NCBI RefSeq assembly: GCF_000003815.2
Contig: NC_049979.1
Span: 4,972,065-5,036,064 of the forward strand
Direction of reading: 5' to 3'
DNA length: 64,000 nt
Source of the DNA: Branchiostoma floridae
Taxonomy: Eukaryota; Chordata; Leptocardii; Amphioxiformes; Branchiostomatidae
The notes under the pieces were generated by a model, which was given only the letters and a program-made list of their open reading frames with translations, made no database searches and was not told the origin of the DNA. Every line of letters starts with the position of its first letter. The stretch's first letter is position 1. The translations under genes were made by a program, and so were the position numbers. Below, piece after piece: positions 1 to 11,160 of the stretch.

Positions 1-295
1 GCAGGTAACATTGAAAATTACCTGCACCAGACAAATTTTACCTGCACCACTCAGAATTTAGGAAGTATGGATCATACTTAAATTGTTAAGGAACCATTGC
101 TATTTTTTCTTTTATAACTTATAGGGGGTCAATGCAGCTAAAACAATCCACAAACACCTACATCATACGCCGTTTATGTATAAAGCCCAGTAAATGGACC
201 AGTGCAGGTTAGGTGCAGGTAGACACCAGAAATATCTGCACAGCTCCAATTTTACCTGCACTAACCTGCATATGCAGGTGGTATTTCGAGCCCTG
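1..295 (+). mobile_element. TGCAGGT-rich MITE, copy 1 (left end outside window)
   Basis: This matches the family seen in full at 52113-52460 and 53070-53410. It carries repeated ACCTGCA/TGCAGGT motifs and ends in TTTCGAGCCCTG at 295, the typical terminus. The left terminus is beyond the window, so no target duplication can be checked. No coding capacity is visible. Confidence 0.75.
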
Positions 296-1928
296 ACACA
301 TGTTAGAACATGATCACTGCCATGTAAGGGGCATGCATTACACTACAGATTACCACATTTGGAGTACATGTATGTGATTCCTCTTGTAAGTAAGCACGTG
401 TTATATTTAGTCTGAGTAGGATTAGAGGGATCAATTGAATAAATGATATTTTGTTTGTTTAGCTCGTGGGCCAGTAAGGTGGTTACCAGGGCAAATAATC
501 TTTATCCTAAATACCAGTCATACTGGAAAAATTGTAAGAATAACCTCTTCTTTGAATGCGTGTGTATACTCCACAAAAAATACTGCTGATATGTGCTCCA
601 GTATTCTGGCCAATCGGGATACATTCCTGTCTTCTGACATTCTTACTCAAGTCAGTAGGTGGTAAAATGAGAAAAACTGATAATTACCGAGCAAATATTA
701 AAAGAAAACTAAGTAAAAATAGATATATCAAGCTTGCTGTGCGGTTCTTTTGGGAGACGGCCAAAGGGCAAGAATATGTTGAAAAGGTCTATGTTGAAAA
801 AAGAAATCAATGGCAATCCTTCAAAAACGATTTCATTGGGAGTCTAGAAATTCACCTCCAAGCTATCAGCCATCAAATGTTTCTCTCTTTTGGGCTGGCA
901 AGAAGCCTCCCTTTGATAATGTCACTGTTACCATGTTGATGCCAGACTTGTAAAGCGATGCTAAGTGGCTTCTGAAGCATAATTAATTCCTCAGAGTGTA
1001 TAGGATGTTGCACTGGTGCCATCAGGCTGTTTGGGCGCAAATGATTACAAGGTGACTCCTAGACTTGAAAACAGTGATGTCAAAAGTGATGCTCTTCATG
1101 AACTGCTAGGCTTTTACAGCCTACTCCAGATGGCACATAGGGTAGCACCTATCTCTGTTTCAAAGGCCCTTGGGCTGCACAACTTTGAGCAATCACTATG
1201 GAAGGGGGCTAGTCCACTGGTAGTGGTGTCTGTGTGTGTTCAACTACCAAGACTCTTTCGCAAATGCTGAGAGTGCTAAGCAGAGAAAGCTGTATATAGT
1301 CTAATATACCATATCTAAAATCTTTGTGGTGTGACACAGCTGGGATCAAACTCATGACCTAACAGACACAAGGTGAACACTCACACCAATCCTGATCTAG
1401 GCTACTAAAATGTTAATATATATAAATCCATCGTACAGTCCACTGTAGGTAGTAAATCAAAACTCAATGTCATTATACATGCATCATCATTTTACTCTGT
1501 ATCACCAACACTTATTATAAATGCTGGCAAAAAGCACAGTGCCGTTGGATTAAATCTAAAATCACATCAAAGACTGAGATTGAGAACGTTCAGAAATTCC
1601 AAGTATAGACCGGAAACAATACATGTTTATGTTGGGAACATGCAAACATGATATTTCAAGATGTTATCTGCATCACAAAGCAGAGTAAAAGGAAGTGAAC
1701 TCTCATATTTCTCTAGTTATGTCACATAACTAGCAATTTGGAGGAATTGGGTCATACCTAAGCAGGATTTAGCCCACATACCACTCCTTAACTGATCAAA
1801 TGGCTTTCTAGGATCAACACCTTGAAAGATTAAGTAGCCAGCAGGTAAGGGGGATGATGTGTAATCAAATTCCTTGGAGGAGGCCATGTTTCTTACTGGA
1901 TAGATGGTGCGCATTCACACATCTCACT
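296..1928. other. Non-coding stretch, nothing recognised
   Basis: No recognised gene. An ATG-initiated open frame of 127 codons at 556-939 (+) has no recognisable motif and lies opposite the expected intron or 3' part of the CCSAP gene. At about 1320-1395 the minus strand reads like a worn tRNA-derived SINE head (a B-box-like GAGTTTGATCCC), which is too degraded to name. Confidence 0.4.
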
Positions 1929-2143
1929 GAGGGTCTGCATGCTCTTTTCCGTAAGACGTAGGCAGCCTATTTTTATTTCCCGTAACTTCAGTCGTAGGCA
2001 AAACCATCTTAACTACTTAATTCGTAGCGAGGCAACCAAATTTAGCGTGATTGCCTTCCTTGATTTACTAGTAGCGTAATACGTAGGGGGTTCTTCCGAA
2101 TTAAGCGTAAGTCGTTGTTCGGGACCCCTCCATGCAGACCCTC
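1929..2143 (+). mobile_element. MITE with GAGGGTCTGCATG inverted ends, CGTA-rich interior
   Basis: The 215 bp element begins GAGGGTCTGCATG and ends with the inverse CATGCAGACCCTC. The flanks are CTCACT and CTTACT, a possible 6 bp target duplication with one mismatch. The interior is unusual in repeating CGTAA/TTACG-type words. A relative in the opposite orientation lies at about 34914-35113. No open frame. Confidence 0.6.
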
Positions 2144-3550
2144 CTTACTACAACTTGTACTTTGAATTCAGTGGGGTTCCAGACTGATTTTTGCAACAAT
2201 TACATTGTATTTTGCTTTGACTTAAAAAAAAGCAGAGACATGTAGATCTAGCATAAATCCTTATCCTTTTCAATCTGTCACAGTATGTGGTCCAAAAGAT
2301 GCTTCATCAGTAGTTCTCACAGGAAGGTTGCATATTGAAAGAAATTGGAACAAATGTCATGAAGTCACGGAGTCTGGTCATTTATGCAAATATACTCATA
2401 CATTCATACACGGCAAGATTAGACCAAAAGACCTGTGTTTGCTTGGCTTAATGCTTTTCTCAAAGCTGTTAATTGCTGGTTAATCTATAGACTTAAACAG
2501 TAATTAAGTGCTTACAAAGTGTCCTGTCCCCTGCAGGCTTTCTCAATGGCATTCAGGAAGGCAAAGTTGGGTATAAAACAACATTTTGTTGAAATTTTTG
2601 CTGAATGATCAAAATAAGCAGTCCATAGTGTACTGGAATTCAGCATGATCATTTTTCATGGGCAATTTTTAACTTATTTAAGTGCAACTTTTTCCGCCGC
2701 AGAAAACCTGTCTTTCTTCCTAAAGATATATTTCCAGCCCTCATCCTGTTTCAAATTTGGGGTATTGAACATATGTAAATGCAAGTGAGCATAGCTTTAC
2801 CTTGAAAGACATATAGCTGCGGATGACCTGGTGCAATTCTCACATATTTTGGTACAAGGTCTAGGACTAGCTAGGACGAAGGCCTTTTGATTGATGCGAG
2901 CTTTAAAGGCTGGAGATCATTTCTCATCTCTGATTGGTCGGTTAAGCTTTCGTGTTATATGTGGTAGAAATCATTCTCACAGAATACATGTATTATTTAT
3001 GAAGCATGACCATTCCCTTCAAAACTGTTCGGACAAGTTTGTACATCGTATAATTTGTACCAGATTTCAACTTGTACTAGTAGGATGAATCAACAAGATT
3101 TCATGCTGTTTTTTTACTTTTTATCAGTTGTTGAGACTGATAGGCAAATGGCACTATCTAGACATTTATTTTTGTTTCATTAGTCCTCCTAACAGTGAGA
3201 TAATAATTCTGATGTATAATGATGTGGTACAGCCTGTACAGAGCCAAGTTTTGGGTTGATATTGAGTAGCTACATGGCTGACTTATATATTATTCTGCTG
3301 TGACAAATTGTATGTGCCAATTTTGCAGCCATGGGGTCATTCCAGGACTATACCCATTGAACTTGACTTTCCAGGTTCAAGGTTGTTTATGATGAAAGTT
3401 TGACCAACAAGAGATATGACCATGAACTCAGAGACACAGATCAAGTATTCAGACCAGAGTCCAGACTTTCTTTTGCTCCAAAGTTTGCCCAAAGAGTGCC
3501 CTAAAATTTTGAAATCCCTTGGTTTTATCGTTGTGTCCTTACATGCAGGA
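2144..3550. other. Non-coding stretch, probable CCSAP intron
   Basis: No exon of CCSAP or any other gene was recognised on either strand. By position this should be intron or 3' sequence of the minus-strand CCSAP gene whose first coding exon is at 3941-4352. Confidence 0.35.
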
Positions 3551-3995
3551 GAAGAGAAAATATTGTCATCATCATAATTTTTTGGGTTTTGCTTTGTTTC
3601 GTTTGGAGTTTTGCAGTATAATCTTTCTCCTAACAAATGATCCATGTGATGGAGCTCAGTTAACATTATCTGTTGGTGATGTCATCATCATAATTTTGTT
3701 TTGTTTTGCTTTGTTTTGTTTGTTTCGATTGCAGTTTATTTCTCCTAGCAAATGACCCATGTGTTGGAGCTTAGTTACCTGCTGGTCTGGAAGGAACGTC
3801 AATGTCGCCTGCATCGTGCCCCTGTCCTGGTTTGAAATAGCTACGAAATATTGCCATCACCATGATTTTTTGGCGTTTTGCTTTATTTGCAGTATAATCT
3901 TTCTCCTAGCAAATGACATGTGTGTTGTCAGTTTAGTTACCTGCTGGTCTGGAAGGAACGTCAATGTCGCCTGCATCGTGCCCCTGTCCTGGTGG
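3551..3995. repeat. Tandem segmental repeat that includes the end of CCSAP exon 1
   Basis: Three diverged units of about 130-160 bp lie at roughly 3551-3680, 3680-3840 and 3845-3995. Each has a TTTTG-rich part followed by TTTCTCCTARCAAATGA. The last two also share about 55 bp (3776-3831 and 3935-3990) covering the 3' tail of CCSAP exon 1, its splice donor and the start of the intron. A spare copy of the exon tail and donor therefore sits about 160 bp into the intron. Confidence 0.7.
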
Positions 3996-4352
3996 TGCAC
4001 GTCCGCCCACTTCCCCTCTCCGGTCACTCGCCCATCTATCCGGTGTCTGCACTTCCTGGTCACGCTTCTGGTCCACGGGCGGTCTATTCTGTTCCTCCTC
4101 GTTAGTCCAGACATCGACCGGCGCGGTCTGCGGCCTCCCGCCGGCACCGGCGCCATCGTCACTGCCACTGTCCGTCGTGTCGCTGTCCCACCGTTGCCAG
4201 GCCCACGGCGTGTGGCTGTGCTCCGCGCGACGCCGCTGCACACGATAGTCTACGTTATCCTCCCACAGCTTCAGGAACCTGTGGTCCGCCCATCTCGGCC
4301 CCCTGTACTGCTTGGAGTACTCAGTTTTCTTGGGGCTGGCTTTGACCCCCAT
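3941..4352 (-). CDS. CCSAP: CCSAP homologue, first coding exon (partial gene)
   Basis: CCSAP binds centrioles, cilia and spindle microtubules. The exon starts at an ATG at 4352-4350 and reads 137 codons to a donor (CAG|GTAACT, last exon base 3941), leaving phase 1. The match is to the conserved CCSAP N-terminus: K-T-E-Y-x-K-x-Y-x-x-P-R-W at residues 9-21, then Y-R-x-x-R-R at 36-41 and H-T-P-W-A-W-x-x-W at 47-55. As in vertebrate CCSAP, an acidic Ser/Asp/Gly-rich stretch follows at about 56-72. The remainder is charged and Pro/Arg-rich with no visible fold. The frame is open upstream of the ATG, but only through a TTG. The C-terminal exons were not found at 1-3940 and are presumed to lie to the left. 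The gene is divergent from NOVA; the two start codons are about 0.9 kb apart. Identification comes from remembered family sequence, not a search. Confidence 0.8.
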
Positions 4353-5258
4353 GATGCTCGTTCCAGCGTGTCCCACACTCAAGGCTACCAGAGTTAAACA
4401 TCAACCTGGAAACGTGAGTTAAACAGGGATCATTCACGTTAATGGCCTGTAAATCTTTCAACGTTTACGACCCCATAACAAAACTCTGTCAGTCACAACA
4501 CAGCACTGTTGGACTTCAGACAATGACGACATTTACACAGTTAACACACAGCTGGGCAACACCCACTACACTGCTACCACAACACCCACCCCTGTTGACA
4601 CAACTTTTACAACGCTCTCTAGCAAATAGCCACAGTGAAAAAGTCAACTACTCTTCCAGAGTACCATGTTGGGATTGGGAGGGGGGTGTTCCCAAACATC
4701 GGCTCTATTGGGTAATTAGTACTTCATAACTAGCATGTGTTTACTTTCCAAGTGCCACAAAGCTTTGTACCAACTGCCAACATGTGTAAAAACGCTCCAA
4801 GCTGCCTTAAATGTGACTAGAATAACATATTTTACCAATCAGGTGTGCAGGGCAGGTAAAGTCTTGTCGCAAGGGACGCCAGCCTCGTTTCCAATCTTTG
4901 GGGCTGCGCGCTCTCGTTCCCACCCCGCCCACTGTGCCCTGGGCACGAGAGGTGTCATCCGAAACCGCTTCACTAATGATTAACAGTGATATCGTTCCGC
5001 CGCCGTCGGCATCTGTGGAATTGAACACAAATCGTAAACAGGTTCTTGCACGGATGGGAGGTTTGCTGAGGGGGTTGTAATCTTCCCGCGAGTCCCCTGT
5101 GGCCTTTCCGGCGGAATATTTTGGTCGTTTTTGGGAAATGCAGCTCAGTTGAGCAGCGAAAGTAGTGCAGAGAGGGTTTGTCGCGCGCCGCATCACAGCC
5201 CGTGTGTTTATCTCCCACCGTGTGCATGTTGGAGTGGCAGAGTGCGTGCGGCAGTGCA
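4353..5258. promoter_or_regulatory. Divergent CCSAP/NOVA intergenic promoter region
   Basis: About 900 bp separate the two opposed start codons. From about 4860 to 5260 the sequence is GC- and CpG-rich with no TATA box in an obvious position, as in many CpG-type animal promoters. Both 5' UTRs must lie here. Transcription start sites cannot be placed from sequence alone. Confidence 0.55.
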
Positions 5259-5403
5259 ATGGCCTCGGACTTCCAGGATGGGGGCACGCACGTAGCGGGA
5301 GTACCCGCGCTGGATGTCGACCCTACGGACTCCCGTAAGAGACCGTTGGAGGGAGCAGTTGAGATGGGAAACTCGAAGCGATCGAACTTCGGTGGGGAAG
5401 GAG
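5259..5403 (+). CDS. NOVA: NOVA coding exon 1 (N-terminus with basic NLS-like segment)
   Basis: 48 codons plus one base end at GAG|GTAAGG. The exon encodes the conserved acidic-then-basic N-terminus ([12 protein letters not shown], later S-K-R-S-N), which matches the nuclear-localisation segment of vertebrate NOVA. An upstream in-frame ATG at 5226 has a weak context (T at -3 and T at +4) and would add 11 residues. Confidence 0.9.
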
Positions 5404-8400
5404 GTAAGGAAATCTGACGATTACTTACTTTTCGTGCCTTCCGCATTTGTGCCCCTGTGAGCAAGCTGGGTCTGTGATGTAGGGACGTGATTTTGCAGGC
5501 GTTACATGTCGTGTGCAAGTGTGTTTCTCATCGGCAAGGGAAAGCGCGGCAAGTCTGGTGACTGTCGCTGAACTAGTGGGGGGCTGGCCCCGCTGCCCTG
5601 TGCGCAGCCACCGGGGGTGTACCGTTTCAATGAAGTAAACGGCATCATCGGTATTTGTCTTGGGTAAACGTTGTTGCGTAGCGATGGCTTGTCGGATTTA
5701 CTACCGACTTGTTTAGGGTGCCTAGTACGCTATCATATAGCTTCCTGAATGGTCGCAAAAAACTTGCCGAAGCACAGCTGGCCCTCTTACGGTCAATTAC
5801 TAGCTGGCGACCGCTTTATTTCGCATTACACGAGCTCCAGTAGAACTAATTTGCAAGAGAGGTGAAAGGGCTGTGGATATTGATCATTACAGATCTGTCG
5901 AAAGTCTGCTCAGCATTCGATTACCCTGTTTTCAATTTCAAGTCCGATACGTGAGATCATTTCGATCGAGCCCGAGGCTAAGAGACGTGATAAATCAGGA
6001 CCAGGAGTTGTCATGTTGCCGGACTTAACACTCCATCACTTAGGACTAGCGCCGCTTGCGGAGCACACAGGCAGTCCGCTCCCGCTTTTCCCCACACGGG
6101 TCCCGCCCGCCTCGCCGGCTTTTCCCTTCTTTCGGGGATTTTGAATTTGTTCAACGATCGGTCCTTCCCCAAAGGCGAGACGCATCGAGCCGGCTCGTTC
6201 TATATCCCCGAACCGAACTCATCTGCAATAGCTTTGCGAGCATGGCAGGGGGCAGCGACGGTCAGGGAGGTTAGTTGTGCCCGGTTTATGCATGCACGCA
6301 CCCCCGACAGGCCACCGTCGGCCCCATCTCTGCATTGCATATCCATGATGCCGTGTTTCTTCTCGCTTGACGAACCCTGCTACAGTAGCTCGGCACTGCG
6401 CCGCTTGCGCCGCCGCAGCTTTCCACACGCGCTAACGTCTTCTCTTTTTCTTGATGGCAGGGCCCGAGGACGGGCAGCTCCTTCTCAAGGTGCTGATCCC
6501 CAGTTACGCCGCCGGCTCTATCATCGGAAAGGGTGGTCAGACCATCGTGCAGCTACAGAAAGAGACGGGAGCGACGATAAAGCTCTCCAAATCCAATGAT
6601 TTCTACCCAGGTAAGATGCATTAATTATTCTTTCATCTCCCCGCCACACCACGCACTAACCCGACAGACCTAGCTATCTTTATGTATGTATGGGGCTGGT
6701 TCCCAGGGAATCCCTGATCCCAAAGCTCTGACATCGTTTGGATTTTCCAAGAACATGTTTCCTTTTGTTGACCAAAGTCCATCTTGTGTTGTTAACCTAT
6801 CCCCATTGACATTCCGTGACAGCCGCTCTCCAGTGAAAGTTAAATCTGCATATTTCTAGGTGTGCTTTTGGGATTTGACAAGGTTCATGAACATTCCTCA
6901 CACATAGACCAAGGACTCGGAACGAAGGAGGTTTTGCATAGACCATGTCCCCAGGCTTTGTGGAATTTGAATCTTTAAAACAACAAATCAGTAAGAAACA
7001 GTGAGACTCTGGCTTATCATGCTTTTATCAAAGTTGATGAGAATAGGCAACAAACTGAGACCAAAACAATGCAGACTGGACAAGGCTAGCAGGGGGATTT
7101 ACATGCCCTCAGGTGGGGAAGTCATTTCACCAGGTGAATAGGCATGCATGAAAAGGTGTAACATATCATTCCTGTCAGCCAGGTTGACATGTTGCCATGC
7201 TCACATTGTTTAACCACTGTTAGAGGTAATGTTTTTCTCAAACCAGCTGTGTGATTCGGTCAGAAAGGGACCCTGTCTGTCTGTCCTGACTGAACCAAGG
7301 TTCAGCAGAGATAGGTTATGTCAACTTTAACTTGACATGCCTTTGACATATCCCAGTTCTGCAACAGGAAACTAAAAATGTAAATCTCTTTTTTGATAGC
7401 CCATGAGATTTTTATTAATGAGAAGGACTAGCAGTATTACCACATTAGTGGGTGCTAGATAATTGTGTACAAACACACAACACATTCTGGTGCAAATGGC
7501 ACTGAGATAATCTGTTTTCTATAGACCAGGATAAAATGGCCATGTATAAATTAATGTTTAGGGTTTAGTGGTGCAAATTTCTATGCCCCATGCTGTGGTG
7601 TGTAAGCAGTCCTTGTTACATATAGGCTGCACTTCATATGTGATTAGGGTTATGGTCCTGCTGTGGTTAATTTACAATTTGTGTCCATGGCATGGGAGAT
7701 GATGAATGGCCAGTGTGTCTGGCCTGTGTTGGGAGACTTGAAACTGGATATTGAGCCATTTCAATCCCTCCTGCTTTATCAGAACTGAATGCCTGAACTC
7801 TGTAACCTTCCCCAGCCTTGCCTGTTGAGCTAGCCTGAGTCCACATGCGCCTACTGTCCATGTTTACTTATGGCGTGTGCTCGATGTTAATTATGGACTA
7901 CTTGTTAAGTGGCAAGGACAACTTTCACAGACATGTGTCCTCTGGAAAGATATCTGTGTGTTCAGTTCCAGTTGAACCCTGGGTGACACAGTTTGGTGTC
8001 CCCATCGGAGGCAGAAGTATGTTACCTATTAACAGTCATGGAGATCGAGTTACCACCGTTGATTTGGGACTACAGATACTGATAAAATATAATATTTCCT
8101 TCCTTGCCCCATGTAACATGCCTGTAGTGTATTATCAGCCTTTGAAAACATTTCTGTAAGGAAAGGCTGAATATTTCCAGACACTTTGCTTGGCTTCCTG
8201 TTGTCTGATGTTGGGCGGCAAACTGCCAGCACAGTGCTGGAACAGATTAAATTACACCTGATGAAACTAGGCAAGATACACCCATTAATTATCTGTCAAC
8301 CCCTCCAGATTGGATAGGTCTGTTTTATTACTAATATTACCTCCATTACCCCTCAACATGGTAACCTCTTTGACAGGTTCGTTATGGCGAATGTTTTGTG

Positions 8401-10728
8401 TGCTAAATAAACAGTTTAAATGGTTGTCCTCCCCTGTTTATTGTTGTTAGGAACGACAGAGAGGATAGTTGTGATTACTGGCAGTGAGGATTCACTGAAA
8501 AGTGTCCACAAGTTCCTCATGGAGAAAATCAGCCAAGCACCACAGCCCCCTGCCAAGTCACCCAGTGAACAAAATGCCAACAACAACCGTGCCAAACAGG
8601 TATGGATTGCATTTCCACCATTTTCACCCTCTCTTCTGGTTCAAAAGCCCATGAAAACTGTAACTGCCATTCATGTAGCTACTGTCGGGTCAGGGAGCGG
8701 CCTAGTTGGCCCCTCAATGGGGCTTTCAAAAACCACCACATATGGCCCTATTGTCCTATAATATGGGCATGGGAAAAATTCAGTCTGAAAGGCATATGAA
8801 TGCATAGAAAACGGTCATTACTGTCATTACTGTCAAAACTTGAGTACCCCAGACATACTGTTACACAGGTATTTGTATAAGGTACATGGGGGTAAACATG
8901 ATACCCATCCTTTTGTTTTGGCAACTGTGCATTTCTTTGCCTTGAGCATGTACCTGCTTGTAAACACAAAAGGCCAACAAGGAGGGCTGGCATTAAGAAA
9001 ACATGGCCGCTGCTTCTCGCATTTGCAAGTTAATAGGGAGGCCCACTGCTAGGGTAAAATTGTCATGCAGATGTGTAGGTTTTTGTTTGCGGCTGTGCAT
9101 GCATACATGAATTGAAGCCATGCGGTAGTTATCTCGAGTGTATGTTTTGCAAATGGCAGTTATTTATACATTTTCCTATTCTAGTTTACCCATAGAATTG
9201 TGTTGAAAGTGGCCCCTTTGTTGTGTGGGTGCCAATATCTCCCTATGACCCAAAGGTTCCCGTTCTATGTCTAATGCAATCCTGATAGCAAATTTTTGCC
9301 CCATTATGGAGAGTACTTGGAACGCAAATTGCAATTACCAGGCAAGTAGGTCTGTTCCCACAAATGATATTGCCAGAGACAGACATATATTATATGCGGC
9401 CCATGGAGCCTGCATCAAAATTGCTGTGGGGAGCCAAATTGCCCATTTGTAATTCACAATCCGGTGCCAGGCAGCTCTATGAAACACATCAAGCCTGCCA
9501 GAGTGGGATGAATCAAGTCCATGAACCGCCAATATTAGATGACTGGGCATAGGACTGACATTTTATGACAAACCGCGGTAATCACCGCCGTTGTTCACGC
9601 AGCTGCAATTAATATTTTGATTGGGGTCGTTGTGACTGATAGGGGTTTTTTTTCTTTCTTTGCACACAGGTGAAAATTGTAGTTCCCAACAGTACGGCGG
9701 GATTGATCATAGGAAAAGGTGGAGCTACCATCAAGTTCATAATGGAGCAGACGGGGTCGCGTGTTCAGATCTCACAGAAAGCCACCAATGGCATCAATCT
9801 TCCAGAGCGGGTAATCACCATCACAGGCGAACCGGAGCAGAATGACAAAGCATGTGCTTTCATTGTTAACAAAATTGTGGAGGATCCACAGAGTGGAAGC
9901 TGTCCGAATATCAGCTATGCCACATACACTGGACCTGTAGCCAATGCGAACCCCACTGGTTCTCCTTATGCTAGTCCCATGTCACCACTACAAAACGGCA
10001 GTGCTTCTCCCACTGCCCTGGCAGCACAGAGCCTGTCCAATCTTGGGTTTAGCTTAGGAGCTGCAGGTTTGGGGCCTGTGGGTCAGGCGGATGCAGCAGC
10101 TGCGCACATCACAGCTGCGCTCAACACACTAGCTACTTACGGCTATTCCAACATTACAGGTGGATTGGGGGTGAGTTTGGGAGGGGGGGCGGCAACACTC
10201 CCTACGGCAGTCGGCGTCACGAACGGGGCCAGCCCGCCAGCAACGTTACTGACAAACTACAGTAGTAATGGCACGGCCACCAATGGTGTGAGAGAGAGCT
10301 CAGGTTTTAACGGCACCTCCAGTGCGGCCAATGGGTATAACATAGGCGCTCTGGGTAACGCCAATGCTGCCGCCTTTGGGGCTGGTTCCTTGGGTGCCCT
10401 GGGAGCGTTCAGTGGAGCTGCAGGCTTGTTGGGGTTGGCCAACACTGAGAAACTTTTGGATGGGTCCAAAAATGTGGTAGAGTTAGAAGTACCCGAAAAC
10501 TTGGTGGGAGCCATTTTGGGGAAGGGAGGCAAAACGCTAGTGGAGTTCCAGGAGTACAGTGGGGCTCGCATCCAGATTTCCAAGAAAGGGGAGTTCACCC
10601 CTGGCACAAACAACAGAAAAGTGACTATAACAGGAACCCCTGCTGCCACCCAGACTGCACAGTACCTGGTCAGAGCACGGATTGCACAAGAGGAAGCCAT
10701 GAGAGCCAAGAAGCAGCAGCAGAAGTAG
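5259..10728 (+). CDS. NOVA: NOVA-type KH-domain splicing regulator, whole gene (4 coding exons)
   Basis: NOVA proteins are nuclear RNA-binding regulators of alternative splicing that recognise YCAY clusters. Joining 5259-5403, 6461-6610, 8451-8599 and 9670-10728 gives 1503 nt (500 codons) with phases 1, 1, 0 and consensus GT/AG at every junction. KH1 covers about residues 54-125, KH2 149-220 and KH3 415-490; each has a GKGG loop ([30 protein letters not shown]). The N-terminus carries the family's basic D-S-R-K-R-P-L-E segment. Between KH2 and KH3 lies an Ala/Gly/Asn-rich spacer of about 195 residues, as in vertebrate NOVA1/2. The ATG at 5259 is preferred over the in-frame ATG at 5226 because it has G at -3 and G at +4 and gives the usual N-terminal length. 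The vertebrate 24-residue exon between KH1 and KH2 was not seen. NOVA is the only family I know with this layout. Confidence 0.95.
6242..6269 (+). CDS. NOVA: Candidate alternative NOVA first coding exon
   Basis: An ATG in strong context (A at -3, G at +4) opens a nine-codon frame, M-A-G-G-S-D-G-Q-G, plus one base, followed by a GTTAGT donor at 6270. Its phase (1) is the same as exon 1, so it can splice in frame to exon 2 at 6461. The product would begin MAGGSDGQG then [11 protein letters not shown], lacking the basic segment of exon 1. The surrounding 6040-6450 sequence is CpG-rich and could be a second promoter. This is inferred from sequence only; no transcript was seen. Confidence 0.45.
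6461..6610 (+). CDS. NOVA: NOVA coding exon 2 (first half of KH1)
   Basis: The exon follows a pyrimidine tract and TGGCAG acceptor and ends CCCAG|GTAAGA, phase 1 to phase 1. It encodes [13 protein letters not shown] with the KH1 GKGG loop and the helix after it, ending at ...N-D-F-Y-P. Nearly every residue matches the vertebrate family. Confidence 0.95.
6611..8450 (+). other. NOVA intron 2, no feature recognised
   Basis: A 1840 bp intron splits KH1. No exon, RNA gene or mobile element was recognised. It is moderately AT-rich, lacks long repeats and ends in a pyrimidine-rich stretch before GTTAG at 8446-8450. Confidence 0.6.
8451..8599 (+). CDS. NOVA: NOVA coding exon 3 (second half of KH1 and linker)
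   Basis: The exon begins after TTGTTGTTAG and ends AAACAG|GTATGG in phase 0. It encodes [10 protein letters not shown] and the last KH1 helix (F-L-M-E-K-I), followed by a Gln/Pro/Asn-rich linker to KH2. The linker is short because no counterpart of the vertebrate cassette exon is present here. Confidence 0.93.
8600..9669 (+). other. NOVA intron 3; unusual complex sequence before exon 4
   Basis: A 1070 bp intron. The segment at about 9290-9640 is balanced in composition, free of repeats, and contains homeodomain-type AATTA/TAAT words and a CAGCTG E-box. That texture often accompanies conserved non-coding elements. No exon with a consistent phase was found. Confidence 0.4.
9670..10728 (+). CDS. 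NOVA: NOVA coding exon 4 (KH2, spacer, KH3, C-terminus)
   Basis: The exon follows TTTGCACACAG and reads 352 codons to TAG at 10726-10728. One uninterrupted exon carries KH2 ([18 protein letters not shown]), the Ala/Gly/Ser/Asn-rich spacer with the family motif S-G-S-C-x-N-I-S-Y-A, and KH3 ([14 protein letters not shown]). It ends in a basic, Gln-rich tail (K-K-Q-Q-Q-K). Confidence 0.96.
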   Translation: MKIVVPNSTAGLIIGKGGATIKFIMEQTGSRVQISQKATNGINLPERVITITGEPEQNDKACAFIVNKIVEDPQSGSCPNISYATYTGPVANANPTGSPYASPMSPLQNGSASPTALAAQSLSNLGFSLGAAGLGPVGQADAAAAHITAALNTLATYGYSNITGGLGVSLGGGAATLPTAVGVTNGASPPATLLTNYSSNGTATNGVRESSGFNGTSSAANGYNIGALGNANAAAFGAGSLGALGAFSGAAGLLGLANTEKLLDGSKNVVELEVPENLVGAILGKGGKTLVEFQEYSGARIQISKKGEFTPGTNNRKVTITGTPAATQTAQYLVRARIAQEEAMRAKKQQQK

Positions 10729-10760
10729 CAGGCACCAAGACTCAAAAGACGTAAGTGAAG

Positions 10761-11160
10761 TCATTCTGTCTCAGACCATTTCCTTCCTTCTTGAGTTCCA
10801 GCATCTCACAGTGCTTCCCAAGAACTTTGACTGGACTCATCAGTATTATGTGTACCCATTGCCATAATGCTCTCTATTCATGTGGAAAGCCACAGGACCA
10901 TGTCTGTACCACTGAGTCCAAGGCAACGTACCCATGACATGGTATCATCTGCCTACAACATCCATTGAACTGTGGAGCACCCCCATGCAAAGGTAATGGG
11001 CACTGACTGGTCAAGCTTCTTTAGTCTAGAGCTGGCTCCAAAATAATTCATCCCATGCCATCTTCAAGACATGTGCAAATGGATTGACAAGTTGTCAGGT
11101 TCTCCCGTGGGGTGGCAGGCAGATGCTGTACCTTGACTCGTGCCATGTGACTCATGCCAT
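10761..11160 (+). promoter_or_regulatory. NOVA: YCAY cluster just after the NOVA stop codon
   Basis: I counted 20 YCAY tetramers (CCAT, TCAT, TCAC, CCAC) in 400 nt, against about 6 expected for equal base use. YCAY clusters are the known binding sites of NOVA KH domains. Position in the gene's own likely 3' UTR suggests autoregulation, which is inference. Confidence 0.45.

Noticed and set aside
556-939. 127-codon ATG open frame on the plus strand
   Set aside because: No recognisable motif, no splice partners, and it lies opposite the expected body of the minus-strand CCSAP gene.
3759-4397. 212-codon plus-strand frame
   Set aside because: It is the antisense of CCSAP exon 1; GC-rich coding DNA keeps several frames open. 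The minus-strand frame has the family match.
5226-5258. Upstream in-frame ATG of NOVA exon 1
   Set aside because: Weak initiation context and 11 extra residues not seen in the family; the ATG at 5259 was preferred, though 5226 is not excluded.
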